A stretch of DNA of 64,000 nucleotides from the NCBI GenBank assembly GCA_021787435.1, contig JAJYLY010000001.1, positions 309,059-373,058 of the forward strand, read 5' to 3'. The first letter of the stretch is position 1, and each line of letters starts with the position of its first letter. The stretch is from Pseudomonadota bacterium (GTDB lineage: Bacteria > Pseudomonadota > Gammaproteobacteria > Burkholderiales > Gallionellaceae). The notes under the pieces were generated by a model. That model worked only from the letters and a program-made list of their open reading frames with translations. It searched no databases and was not told where the DNA came from. Shown piece by piece: positions 53,671 to 63,200 of this stretch. The position numbers and the translations under genes are program-made.

Positions 53671-54138
53671 ATGAAAAAGTTATTGATTGGCAGTATAGTT
53701 GCCGGGCTGTTGATGGGTACGCCCGTGGTTTATGCCGATGATGCGCATCATCCTGACCAGCAAGGTCAAACCAGCAAGGCGCCAGCTTCCGCTGAAAGCG
53801 ACAGTGCCATGCAAAAAATGCAGGAAAACATGAAAAAGATGCGGGCTCAGTTGGACAAAATCCAGAAAACCAAAGACCCGGAATTGCGCCAGAAGCTGAT
53901 GATGGAACATATGCAAACCATGCATGAAAATATGATGATGGGCAGGCAAATGATGATGGATACGTGCTCGATGAAGGATGGTGAAATGATGGGGCCGATG
54001 ATGCACGGCATGATGGATGAAGGAGAAGCAGGCAGGTCTCCCGATGCCATGATGGACCGGATGAACAAGATGGAAAAACGCATGGACATGATGCAGATGA
54101 TGATGGAACAGATGGCTAAACCGCAGTCCGCCAAATGA
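53671..54138 (+). CDS. Met-rich exported protein, second type
   Basis: A 155-aa protein with a signal peptide (cleavage near VYADD, residue 22), GAGAGGAGCAAGTC upstream, and a mature part with runs such as MQTMHENMMMGRQMMMDTC and MMGPMMHGMMDEG. Over 25 Met residues fit multi-site Cu(I)/Ag(I) binding in the periplasm. It resembles the protein at 38437 in style. The stop codon overlaps the start of a decayed AF1514-like gene. Confidence 0.7.
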   Translation: MKKLLIGSIVAGLLMGTPVVYADDAHHPDQQGQTSKAPASAESDSAMQKMQENMKKMRAQLDKIQKTKDPELRQKLMMEHMQTMHENMMMGRQMMMDTCSMKDGEMMGPMMHGMMDEGEAGRSPDAMMDRMNKMEKRMDMMQMMMEQMAKPQSAK

Positions 54139-54400
54139 TGAAAATCGTCGAACTGTCCGCGCAAGGCATGTGCTGGATTTCAACGCCGCGCGCGCCATGG
54201 CTGAATCAGCCGCGACCAGTGTGATGCCGGAAGTGATGCTGGTGGCCTGGTTCGACGGCAAAAACAACAAAGGCCATCCGGATGCCATGGAATGCACCGG
54301 CAAGCCCGGCTGGCTGGCCTATGCGGAAAGTCACGGCGGGGATATCCGGGTAAACATCAACCACCACGAATTCGTTTTCATTTTCGCGTCGGTGGGATAA
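54138..54400 (+). pseudogene. AF1514-like small protein, frameshifted
   Basis: The ATG at 54138 begins MKIVELSAQG; the reading frame must shift near 54167 to continue VLDFNAARAMAES...DVMLVAWFD-like sequence, LAYAESHGGDIRVNINHHEF, to the TAA near 54400. The second part fits my recollection of AF1514-type proteins. One base is missing for a continuous frame. A GTG at 54170 might still start a shorter product. Sequencing error is the alternative to decay. Confidence 0.45.
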
Positions 54401-54417
54401 ACGTAAAGGGGGAGACA

Positions 54418-54511
54418 ATGGCGACCGATCCGGTGTGACGGTAGACGTTCAAGTGTTCGCAGGAAAAACCTTGCACAATGGTGCGATCTACAATGGCCAG
54501 ATCTGTTGGAC
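54418..54511 (+). pseudogene. YHS-domain gene remnant
   Basis: GGGGGAGACA precedes ATG GCG ACC GAT CCG GTG TGA: the reading MATDPV stops exactly where the YHS motif CGM should follow. In another frame TVDVQVFAGKTLHNGAIYNG continues the domain. About 7-8 bases (the CGM codons) were lost. The remainder meets the converging hydrolase gene. Confidence 0.5.
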
Positions 54512-55408
54512 TCAGGATGTGATACCGCGTGCCATTGCCTGATCAAGGAATGCTGTCAGCTCGTTGACGTGCCTGTCCAGTTCATCAACCGAATCGTGGT
54601 CGCCAGCCAGGATCAACAGGCGCACGTGGTCGCCAGAGCGGTTGGCGAAAATAGATTCCGCTTCCGCGACCGGCACGGTGGCGTCATCAATGCCATGCAC
54701 CAGCAGCACCGGGCAACTGATTTTCCGGATGGTATTGCACGGCGCGATGTCGCTGAAGCAGTAGCCGATGACGCGCTGCACGTAGCGCAGTACATACCAG
54801 CCTAGCGGCACATAAGGGACGTGGTGAGAGGCCAACATGCGCCGCATCATGTTATTCGGGTGGGAGAAGGACGCGATGCTGACTACGGCCGGCAGACTGC
54901 GGCGTGAGGCCGCCAGAAGTGCCGCCGCTGCACCCACCGAATGCCCCAGTGCCGCTACCCTTCCGGCATCCACGCCGGGCTGCCGCGCCAGCCAGTCTAG
55001 CGCATGCTCCAAATCCTCGGCAAAACGCGGCATGGACGAAAAGCTGTCGTTCTCGCTGCGTCCATGATTGCGCGCGTCGAACAGCAGCACTGCATAACCG
55101 GCGCCATTCAGCGGCGCGGCCAGCGGCAGCATCATTTCCGCATTGCCGCCCCAGCCGTGCAGCACCGCCACCGCCGGGGCGGCGGCATCGCCCACTGCCG
55201 CGATGAACCAGCCAAACAGACGCTTGCCGTTGACTGTCGGGATTGATACTTCACGGTATGGCAAACCGCAACGTTGCGGTGTGTCCTGTTCGCGGATTCG
55301 CGGCGCACGGAGTCCGATACGAATGAGCAGGTGAAAAACACCCATCCCCGTGACTATCAGCAACAGCACCATCAGAATCATGCCCAGCGTCCGTCTAAAT
55401 TTTGGCAT
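54512..55408 (-). CDS. Membrane-anchored alpha/beta hydrolase
   Basis: A 298-aa protein from ATG 55408; an in-frame upstream opening overlaps the merR gene and is rejected. One N-terminal membrane helix (about 8-28) precedes an alpha/beta hydrolase fold with LHGWGGN (oxyanion), nucleophile Ser in GHSVGA (about 156) and a late His in GDHDSVDE (about 274). Substrate unknown. It follows merR after 106 bp and could be co-transcribed. Its relation to metal resistance is unclear. Confidence 0.75.
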   Translation of the reverse strand: MPKFRRTLGMILMVLLLIVTGMGVFHLLIRIGLRAPRIREQDTPQRCGLPYREVSIPTVNGKRLFGWFIAAVGDAAAPAVAVLHGWGGNAEMMLPLAAPLNGAGYAVLLFDARNHGRSENDSFSSMPRFAEDLEHALDWLARQPGVDAGRVAALGHSVGAAAALLAASRRSLPAVVSIASFSHPNNMMRRMLASHHVPYVPLGWYVLRYVQRVIGYCFSDIAPCNTIRKISCPVLLVHGIDDATVPVAEAESIFANRSGDHVRLLILAGDHDSVDELDRHVNELTAFLDQAMARGITS

Positions 55409-55514
55409 ATTACCACGCACGACAATACCGTAGCGAATCTTGCCGATTTCTCCTTCTTTTGTCTCAGTCTGAATCGCTAGGCGAGCAGCGCCATTGTTTT
55501 GGCCAACTTCACGA

Positions 55515-55979
55515 TCACTCCTGCGCCTTTCGGTTAGACAAGCTGGTGTTACCGTCGGACTGATGGCACGCGCACGCCTCGCCGTGGGCGGCCGCAACCA
55601 ATTCTTGTAAAATACCGCAGTCGGCCGCCCGGTGACCTGCATCGCATTGAGTGCGAAGCCGAGTGAGTTGCTTTTCCAGCGTTCTGAGCGATTTGAGTTT
55701 GGCGCGCACGCGAGCAAGATGCTCATCGAGCAGGCGGTTCACGTCACTACAGTCAGCGTCGGGCTTCAAGGCAAAGTCGAGCAACCGCCTGATGTCCGCC
55801 AGTCCTATGTCCAGCGCACGGCAGTGCCGTATAAAATTCGCCCGCTCTACCGCATCTTGTCCATAGGTCCGGTAACCGTTGGTTTGGCGGACGGGTAGTT
55901 GCAACAGCATGACGCGCTCGTAGTAGCGTAGCGTTTCAACATCAATGCCGGTGGCTTTTGCCAATTCCCCAATGCGCAT
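55515..55979 (-). CDS. cadR: Cd(II)/Pb(II)-responsive MerR-family regulator
   Basis: A 154-aa protein with an N-terminal MerR helix-turn-helix (MRIGELAKATGIDVETLRYYE), a dimerisation helix (about 80-120) and metal-sensing Cys at about 77 (DADCSDV), about 112 (QCDAG) and a C-terminal HGEACACHQSD. This pattern is that of CadR/PbrR sensors. Such proteins bind the long spacer of a divergent promoter and untwist it when Cd, Pb or Zn is bound. The divergent target here is a cadA stub. Confidence 0.85.
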   Translation of the reverse strand: MRIGELAKATGIDVETLRYYERVMLLQLPVRQTNGYRTYGQDAVERANFIRHCRALDIGLADIRRLLDFALKPDADCSDVNRLLDEHLARVRAKLKSLRTLEKQLTRLRTQCDAGHRAADCGILQELVAAAHGEACACHQSDGNTSLSNRKAQE

Positions 55980-56008
55980 GTATCCCTCTGTATGACAGTT
56001 TTAACCGC

Positions 56009-56039
56009 TTGACATTGAAGCCACTACAGGGTTCAGTAT
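56009..56039 (+). promoter_or_regulatory. MerR-type promoter with 19-bp spacer
   Basis: TTGACA (56009-56014), 19-bp spacer, CAGTAT (56034-56039), with an imperfect dyad (ACATTGAAGCC/ACTACAGGGT) in the spacer. The over-long spacer is the mark of MerR-controlled promoters. It faces right, toward the cadA remnant and the DUF302 gene. Confidence 0.65.
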
Positions 56040-56079
56040 GGTCACATCTTAATTAAAGTTCAAGTAGAAATAATCAACC

Positions 56080-56199
56080 ATGTCTGCCACGGCTCGACGA
56101 GCAGTGAGCGGCTATTTTACGCTACTCATCGCGGTGCTGGTTCATGAAATCAGCGAGTTTGTGGTGATCGCGAGCGGGTTGCGCATATTGCGGACCTAA
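56080..56199 (+). pseudogene. cadA-type P1B ATPase reduced to its C-terminus
   Basis: A 39-codon frame from ATG 56080 ends with LIAVLVHEISEFVVIASGLRILRT, matching the last residues of Cd/Zn ATPases (LVHE...ASGLRLLR). About 95 percent of the pump is missing. The first residues (MSATARRAVSG) come from the junction. The deletion left promoter and regulator intact. Confidence 0.65.
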
Positions 56200-56236
56200 C
56201 GCGATTTATTTTCATTTAACGAAAGGAGTATCAAAA

Positions 56237-56626
56237 ATGATCAAGTATGGATTCGGAACAATCATCGACATGTCGTTCGACGACGCGATTGTGCGCGTGA
56301 CCCAAGCGCTCCAGGACGAGGGCTTCGGGATACTCGCCGATATCGACGTTGCGGGCGCAATGAAGAAGAAACTCAACCAGGATATGCCGCCCTACCGAAT
56401 ACTGGGCGCGTGCAATCCACCCTTGGCGCACCGCGCCTTGGAAAGCGAACCGTCCATCGGTTTACTCCTGCCCTGCAATGTGGTGGTGCGACAGGATGGG
56501 GCTGGCGCGGTTCATGTGGAATTCATGGACCCGAATGCGGTACTGGAATTAGTGAACAAACCCGAGATTACTGCGTTGGCTAGTGAGGTTCGGCAAAAGC
56601 TGGAGAGCGTATCGCGAGCTCTGTAG
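56237..56626 (+). CDS. DUF302 protein
   Basis: A 129-aa protein with the DUF302 pattern SFDDAIVRVTQALQDEGFGI, ILGACNPPLAHRALE and IGLLLPCNVVV. AAAGGAGTATCAAAA precedes the ATG. DUF302 proteins are common in metal- and sulfur-related clusters but their activity is unknown. Its location after the CadR-type promoter means it may now be the main gene under that control. Confidence 0.85.
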   Translation: MIKYGFGTIIDMSFDDAIVRVTQALQDEGFGILADIDVAGAMKKKLNQDMPPYRILGACNPPLAHRALESEPSIGLLLPCNVVVRQDGAGAVHVEFMDPNAVLELVNKPEITALASEVRQKLESVSRAL

Positions 56627-56680
56627 GCATTTCCGCGAGACAAACATTTCTTTTGATACGTATGGCAAAGGAGATGAATC

Positions 56681-57185
56681 ATGGGAAAAAGCAAAACTGT
56701 TTCAAACGTGGCTGCCGGTGCAGCGGTTGCAATCTGTCTGTCCACTGCTCAGGTGGCTCAGGCTGACGGAAACCCATTCCAGATGCAGATTTTGCCAAAG
56801 GGAGGCGCTGCTGGCCAGAAATTGGCGTATGGCATGTGCGGTGGCATGATGGATGGCATGATGATGGGAGGAGAAATGCCGCGCGGCGTAGATCCGGCGC
56901 AATTGCCTGAACCCCAGTCAGCAGGGGCGCAAGAAGTTGTTGCAGGAGCATTGGACTACCATGCAGAACACGCAGGGGATGATGTACGGTATGCGGGGGC
57001 TAGGTATGATGGGTTGCTGCATGGGTGGGCATATGGTGAACGGCCCGATGATGTGGGGTGATTACCAGCGCCTGACCCCGGAGCAACTGAAACAACGCCA
57101 GTACATGATGGATCAGTACATGGGCTTGCAACAGCAAATGATGGAACAGATGATGGATCAACAGGGTTATATGTGGATGCATTGA
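56681..57185 (+). pseudogene. Met/Gln-rich exported protein with a frameshift
   Basis: The first frame (from ATG 56681, AAAGGAGATGAATC upstream) gives a signal peptide and MCGGMMDGMMMGGEMPRG...LPEPQSAGAQ. Near 56932 the sequence continues sensibly only in another frame: KLLQEHWTTMQNTQGMMYGM, then QRQYMMDQYMGLQQQMMEQ, ending at 57185. One extra base around GCGCAAGAAG explains it. Intact, it would be about 165 aa with many Met residues, like the other two Met-rich proteins here. Confidence 0.55.
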
Positions 57186-57194
57186 AGGTAAAAT

Positions 57195-57216
57195 CCACGC
57201 TGGGGATCCGGCGTGG
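57195..57216 (+). terminator. Hairpin between Met-rich gene and czc leader gene
   Basis: CCACGCTGG pairs with CCGGCGTGG around GGAT with one mismatch, 9 bp after the stop at 57185. No U-run follows. It is probably the end of the upstream transcript. Confidence 0.4.
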
Positions 57217-57256
57217 TTGCACTTCGATATGATGCTCTTTGAAGACAAGATAAGAC

Positions 57257-57613
57257 ATGAATAGATTGATTCGTCGGACCGTTTACCTGCTCATGATTAC
57301 GCTCGTGATTAATGCTGGCGGCTGGACGTTTAACAAGGAAGCCGTAGCAGATGTGTGGTTCGACGAGCAACGCAGCTTGGCTGCGGCTATGGACATTGAT
57401 CACTCTCCAACAGAATCCGATGCTGCCAAAGTTGTTTCACCAAAGATTCCTTGCAATCACTGGTGCCACGCAGTCGGTCATTTCGTTGGAATATTTTTTC
57501 TGCATTCGACCCTCTTGACTGAGGTCGTCGGCGATTATTTCATTGTCTATAAGCAATCTCCCCTTCCCTCTCTTCCCGAAAGCCACTACCGGCCACCTCG
57601 ACTTCTCTCCTAA
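57257..57613 (+). CDS. Small membrane-anchored protein heading the czc operon
   Basis: A 118-aa protein with an N-terminal hydrophobic segment (about 9-24), then a hydrophilic part with CNHWCHAVGHFVGIFF (Cys, His) and a Pro-rich tail ending SHYRPPRLLS. The position before a TolC-type gene matches the proteins at 24228 and 39199. The tail PPRLL resembles PPPYLRFLRLLN of 24228. Function unknown; a metal-responsive or periplasmic accessory role is possible. Confidence 0.55.
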   Translation: MNRLIRRTVYLLMITLVINAGGWTFNKEAVADVWFDEQRSLAAAMDIDHSPTESDAAKVVSPKIPCNHWCHAVGHFVGIFFLHSTLLTEVVGDYFIVYKQSPLPSLPESHYRPPRLLS

Positions 57614-57695
57614 ACCTGATCCAAATTGGTTTTTTGATTTTGTCTTGAGTGCGCTCTCGCCACAAGGGAGTGTACGCATATCGGAAGGAGTTACC

Positions 57696-59003
57696 GTGCA
57701 ATTTGTCACTATTTTCCGCACCCTGCGTGGCAGGATGCGGCTGATGCGCCGCCTTATTGGTGTACCATTTTTGTTTGCATCGCTGTATCCGCTTTCAGCC
57801 TTGTCGACTCCGCTCACTCTGGAACAAGCATGGGAGCAGGCTGAACAAACCAACCCGGCACTGCGTGCTGCCCAGGCGAATCTTGCCGCAGCACAGGGCG
57901 AGTTGACCGATGCCCGTGCGCTGCTGTGGAATAACCCACAGATTTCTACCGAGATACGCAGTCGTAATGTTTCACAGACAGGGCAATCGATTGATAGTAA
58001 AGACGGGGTGTCCGGTCTGTCCCAGACCCTTGAGATCGCAGGGCAACAAGGCATACGGCAACGAGCAGCCGAGAAAAATTTGGCAGCAATCCAGGAAAAC
58101 ATCGCTGAAACGAAACGCCAAGTGCATGCAGACGTTGAGCAACGTTTTGTGCAGGTGCTTAGCCTCCAGTTGCGCATCCGGACCGAGGAAGCGATGCTCA
58201 AGCTCATCGAAGATGCGGCGACTGCGGTCAGAAAACGCGTCGAGGCTGGCGAAGACAGCCGTCTGGATGGAAATCTCGCCAAGGTGGAAGCGGAACGCGC
58301 CCGAAATCAGGTATCTATTTTGAAAGAGCAACTTGTACAGGCGCGTGCCGACCTGTTTGCCCTCCTCCAGATGGCTCCAGATCAGAAGCCGGAAGTTACC
58401 GGTCCGCTGGACGCTGATCTTCCCTCTTACACGTTGGAGGACTTGCTGGCCAACGCAGCCCATCGCCCGCTTTTAAGTGCCCTGGACTACCGGGAGGGGG
58501 GCGCAAGAGATCGGGTTGCGCTGGAACGAGCCTCAATTTACCCGGACGTGACGCTGGGTTTGCGTTATGGTCGCGAGTTGGGTGTTGACAACAAGGTTGC
58601 AACCTTAAGTGTTTCTTTACCAATCCCCCTGTTCCGCCGGAATGCGACCGGTATCGGTCGTGCCGAGACCGATCTTACCCAAACAGAAATCGAAAAGCAG
58701 ACCGCCTCACGTGATGTACGCGCCCAAGTTTCCGCGCTGTGGCAGCGATGGGTGGGCTTGAAGACGCGCGTCAAACGGTTAAGCGAATCGGTGTTGCCGA
58801 GCCTGGAGGAAAACCAGCATCTATCTTCCATTTCATTCCGGGCGGGAGAAATTGGGCTGTTGCAATTGTTGCTGGTCAACCGCCAGGTATTGGACGGACA
58901 GCGCGATCTGCTCGATGCCCGGACCGAACTGCGCTTGACCCAAGTGGCTCTGGAAGCGGCGGCAGGTTGGCAGCCTGCGCGACATGCATTGAACAAAAAT
59001 TAA
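57696..59003 (+). CDS. czcC: CzcC-like outer-membrane efflux protein
   Basis: A 435-aa TolC-family protein. The start is set at GTG 57696 because GGAAGGAG lies five bases before it; a longer frame from 57543 is rejected because it overlaps the preceding gene. Signal segment about residues 20-38 (ending ALST), then two outer-membrane efflux domains (about 40-215 and 235-430). It belongs to the third RND set. Confidence 0.85.
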   Translation: MQFVTIFRTLRGRMRLMRRLIGVPFLFASLYPLSALSTPLTLEQAWEQAEQTNPALRAAQANLAAAQGELTDARALLWNNPQISTEIRSRNVSQTGQSIDSKDGVSGLSQTLEIAGQQGIRQRAAEKNLAAIQENIAETKRQVHADVEQRFVQVLSLQLRIRTEEAMLKLIEDAATAVRKRVEAGEDSRLDGNLAKVEAERARNQVSILKEQLVQARADLFALLQMAPDQKPEVTGPLDADLPSYTLEDLLANAAHRPLLSALDYREGGARDRVALERASIYPDVTLGLRYGRELGVDNKVATLSVSLPIPLFRRNATGIGRAETDLTQTEIEKQTASRDVRAQVSALWQRWVGLKTRVKRLSESVLPSLEENQHLSSISFRAGEIGLLQLLLVNRQVLDGQRDLLDARTELRLTQVALEAAAGWQPARHALNKN

Positions 59004-59015
59004 GGAATTCACGAC

Positions 59016-60254
59016 ATGAGGAACTCACATAATCAACAAAAGCATGACCTGAGGCGGCTGGCCTCTTTGTTTTTGATCGCTAGTTTGTCAGCACCCCTTC
59101 TTGCAGGGTGCGGCGACAAACCCAAGGCACCGGAGAAAGGCTCAAAGCAATCCGAGAAAACGGAACTGGCAAGTAAAAGTGCGACAACATCTGGGCAGGA
59201 AAAACCGGAAGTAAAAGGCGCCGAAAAATTGCTCGTCTTGAGCGCCGAAGAAACCCAAACAGCGGGTATTAAGGTACAGAAACTGGAGCTTCAGGAAAAA
59301 ACCGAGCAAGTCGTGGTCACGGCGACCATCCAAGCCAATCAGAGCCAGCTCGCCCATGTCGCCCCGCGAGTGCCTGGCCGTATCGTCAAGGTGAATGCCA
59401 GTCTGGGCGATAAAGTAAAACTGGGTCAGACACTGGCGCTACTCGACAGCATCGAACTAGGCGAAGCGCGTTCCAGCTACCTTCAGGCGGTGAGCGAGGC
59501 AGCGCTGGCGCAGGCCGGATTCGATCGCGCACAGCGACTGAACGCCGACAATATTATTCCCGAAAAGGAATTCCTGCGCGCCCGCGCCGAGCAGGAAAAA
59601 GCACGCGCCGTGTTGCGCGCCGCTGCCGACAAACTGCGCATGATGGGTGTTGACCCAGGAAAGTTGTCCGGTTCCATTTTCCCCATTACTGCGCCCTTCG
59701 CCGGCACGGTCATCGAGAAAAGAGCGGTGCTGGGAGAACTCGCCCCGCCCGATCAACCTCTGTTTACCGTCGCGGATCTATCCGTCCTTTGGATCGAAAG
59801 CGACCTGTTTGATAAAGACCTGGCCAAGGTCAAGCTTGGCATGCAGGCGAGCGTCACTGTCTCGGCTTATCCGGATGAGGTTTTCAAAGGTCGCCTCACC
59901 TACATCAGCAGTGTCATGGACAAGGACACCCGCACCGTGAAGGCGCGGATTGAGGTGCCAAATCCAGACGGACGACTGAAACTTGAGATGTTTGCCACAA
60001 CCGCCATCCATACCGGATCTGGTGCCAAGGCGTTGATCGTGCCGGAAGAGGCCGTGTTGCTGGTGCTGGGACAACCGACGGTGTTTGTCTCTGAGCGAGG
60101 CGGGTTCGAACCGCGCGCGGTGGCGGTGGGAGAGCGCGCACAGGGGCGGATTGTCATCAAATCCGGCGTGGCGGCGGGAGAGAACGTGGTGGTGGGTGGC
60201 GCCTATGCCCTCAAGGCACGGTTGCTCAAATCGCAAATCGGCGATTCGGATTAG
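59016..60254 (+). CDS. czcB: CzcB-like RND adaptor lipoprotein
   Basis: A 412-aa protein with a lipobox LLAGC (Cys about 32), so anchored by lipid to the inner membrane. A Lys/Glu-rich linker precedes the barrel-sandwich (VAPRVPGRIVKVNASLGDKV), an alpha-hairpin (about 140-205) and beta-barrel and membrane-proximal domains. It joins the CzcA pump to CzcC. Close spacing (12 and 9 bp) to both neighbours shows one operon. Confidence 0.9.
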   Translation: MRNSHNQQKHDLRRLASLFLIASLSAPLLAGCGDKPKAPEKGSKQSEKTELASKSATTSGQEKPEVKGAEKLLVLSAEETQTAGIKVQKLELQEKTEQVVVTATIQANQSQLAHVAPRVPGRIVKVNASLGDKVKLGQTLALLDSIELGEARSSYLQAVSEAALAQAGFDRAQRLNADNIIPEKEFLRARAEQEKARAVLRAAADKLRMMGVDPGKLSGSIFPITAPFAGTVIEKRAVLGELAPPDQPLFTVADLSVLWIESDLFDKDLAKVKLGMQASVTVSAYPDEVFKGRLTYISSVMDKDTRTVKARIEVPNPDGRLKLEMFATTAIHTGSGAKALIVPEEAVLLVLGQPTVFVSERGGFEPRAVAVGERAQGRIVIKSGVAAGENVVVGGAYALKARLLKSQIGDSD

Positions 60255-60263
60255 GGGACGGCC

Positions 60264-63200
60264 ATGTTGAATAAAATTGTTGATCTTTCTTTGCGCTACA
60301 AGGTGCTGGTGCTGGTGGCGTTCGTGCTGGTGGTGATGCTGGGCGTAAAAGCCTGGCGGGAAGTACCCGTTGACGCCTTTCCCGATGTAACGCCTGTGCA
60401 GGTGAATATTTATACCGAAGCGCCGGGGCTTGCGGCCGAGGATGTGGAGAAGCTGCTCACCTTTCCGGTGGAGGGCGTCATGGCCGGCCTGCCGGGGGTG
60501 GAGGAGATACGCTCCGTGTCCCTGTTCGGATTGTCCTATGTCAGCGTGTACTTCAAGGACAACGTGGACATCTATTTCGCACGCCGCCTGGTAAGCGAAA
60601 AACTGCAGGAGGCCAAGGGACGCATTCCGGCAGGCTACGGCGAACCGGTGCTAGGGGCTAACAGTTCCGGGTTGGGCCAGGTGTTCTGGTACACCATCGA
60701 ATCGGCCGACAAGAAGCTTTCCGGGATGGATCTGCGCACCCTACAGGACTGGAGCGTTCGCCTGGTACTGAGAACCGCGCCCGGGGTGGATGACGTGATG
60801 TCCTGGGGCGGCGACGAGAAGCAGTATCAGGTGCTGATCGACCCGCAGCGCTTGATCAAGTATGGACTGACCTTCAAGGAAGTGATGGAAGCACTGACTG
60901 CCAATAACCGCCAGGTAGGCGGGCAATATGTCAACCTGGGCCAGGAACAGTATCTGGTGCGCGGGTTGGGTCTGGTGTCCAACACTAAAGATATTGGCGG
61001 CATCGTCATTACCGAAAAGGGGGGTACACCTATCTACGTGCACGACGTGGCCGATGTCAAAGAAGGACCCGCATTGCGTAGCGGCGCAGTCACCAAGAAC
61101 GGCGAAGAAGTGGTGCTAGGGATGGCGTTGCAACGCATTGGTGAGAACGCCAAGAACGTGGTGGACGCCGTCAAGGCAAAGCTGAAGACGGTCCAGCAAG
61201 CCTTGCCTGCGGGAGTGACGATCAAGCCGATCTACGACCGTACCGAACTGGTCGAGAAGTCGGTCAAGACTGCCGAAAACGCCCTCGTCGAAGGCTCCGT
61301 GCTGGTGGCCATCATCCTGTTCTTGTTCCTGGGGGAGGTGCGTTCCGCGATTGTAGTGATTCTCGCGCTCCCGCTGGCCATGCTGATCAGCTTCATCCTG
61401 ATGCAGCAATGGGGGTTGTCCGCCAACTTGATGTCGCTTGCCGGGCTTGCCGTGGGTACTGGGATGATGGTGGACGGCGCGGTGGTGATGGTGGAAAACG
61501 GCTTTCGCCTGCTCAGCCACAAGGTCGGGCAGACGGTCAACAAGACCCATGTGATCCTGGAAGCGGCGCGCGAGGTGATCAATCCGACCGCCTTTGCAAT
61601 CCTGATCATCATCGTGGTGTTCCTGCCACTGTTCTCCCTGACCGGATTGGAAGGTAAACTGTTCAAGCCCATGGCGCTTACCATCACCTTCGCCATGATC
61701 GGTTCCCTAGTGCTGACCATGACGCTGGTGCCCGTTCTCAGTTCGCTGATCCTCAAGCCCAAGGAGGAGAAGGACACCTTCGTGGTGCGGTGGGCGAAAA
61801 GGCTTTATCTCCCCCTTCTGGATTGGGCCCTGGAGAACAAGCGCAAGGTGCTCGGCGGCGCCTTTGTCCTGTTGATCGGGACTCTCGCGCTGTTTCCGTT
61901 TCTAGGCAAGGAGTTCATGCCAACCCTGCAGGAGGGAAGCATCATGTTCCGCGTGACCAGTATCCCATCAACCTCGCTGGATGAATCGATCCGCGTTTCC
62001 GAGGGAATCGAAACCGCGCTCAAGCGTTTTCCTCAGGTGAAATCGGCCCTTGCCACAATCGGGCGTGCAGAGAAAGGCGAAACGGCGGACGTCAACTACA
62101 TGGAAATCCTGGTCGACCTCAAGCCTCGCGAGCAATGGCCAAAGCCGATTTCCTTTCCTGAGTTGACGCGACAAATGCAGGAGGTGCTGGAGAAACAGGC
62201 GCCGTCCTCCGTCATCTCTGCCACGCAACCGATCCAGATGCGCGTCGAGGAACTGATTTCCGGGGTGCGCGCCACGCTGGCCTTAAAACTCTATGGCGAA
62301 GATTTGGCCACTCTGGACCGCCTGTCCTCCGAGATCAAGCCCGTACTGGAGAAGGTGCCGGGTGTTGCGGATCTGTCGCTGGAAGCCAACAAGGGTAAGC
62401 CGCAGATGGTCATCAAGGTGAACCGGGATGAGGCGGCACGATACGGAATCAATGCCGACGAAATTCTCGAAGTGGTGCAGGCCGGCATCGGCGGCAAGGC
62501 GGTAAGCACGCTGATCGATGGGGTCAAGCGCTTCGACATCCAGGTGTGGCTCGCGTCCGATTTCCGCAACAGCGTGGAAGCCATCAACAATATCCCGATA
62601 CGGACCCGGACTGGCGTGCTGGTGCCGATGTCGAGCGTGGCCACGGTGGAACTGGACGAAGGCTATTCCTTCATACGGCGCGAGCAGCTGCAACGCTATG
62701 CCGTGATCCAGATGGACGTGAAGGGCCGCGATGTGGACGGCTTCGTGAAAGAGGCGGCAGACAGAATCAAGCGTGAAGTAAAAATGCCGGCCGGTTATTG
62801 GATCGAGTGGGGTGGCTCCTTCGAAAACCAGCAGCGCGCCATGGCGAAGCTCGCCGTGATCGTGCCGCTCACCATCGGGCTGATCTTCATCCTGCTGTAT
62901 ACAGCGTTCAACTCGCTCATCTACGCCACACTGATCATCGCGAACGTGCCGTTCGCCATCATCGGCGGGGTGATCGGGTTGTTCGTCACAGGGCAGTACC
63001 TGTCGGTGCCCTCCGCGATCGGCTTCATTGCGGTGTTCGGGGTGGCGATGCTAAACGGAATCGTGCTGGTGTCCTTCCTCAACGACCAGCGGCTACAGGG
63101 GCTGTCGATCAGGGAGGCGGTCAAGCAAGGCGCTGCGCTGCGACTGCGGCCAGTGCTGATGACGGCGTCAATCGCCATCTTCGGCCTGGTACCGATGCTG

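Noticed and set aside
57437..58282. 281-aa minus-strand open frame
   Set aside because: Antisense to czcC and the czc leader gene, with Ser/Arg-rich composition typical of shadows.
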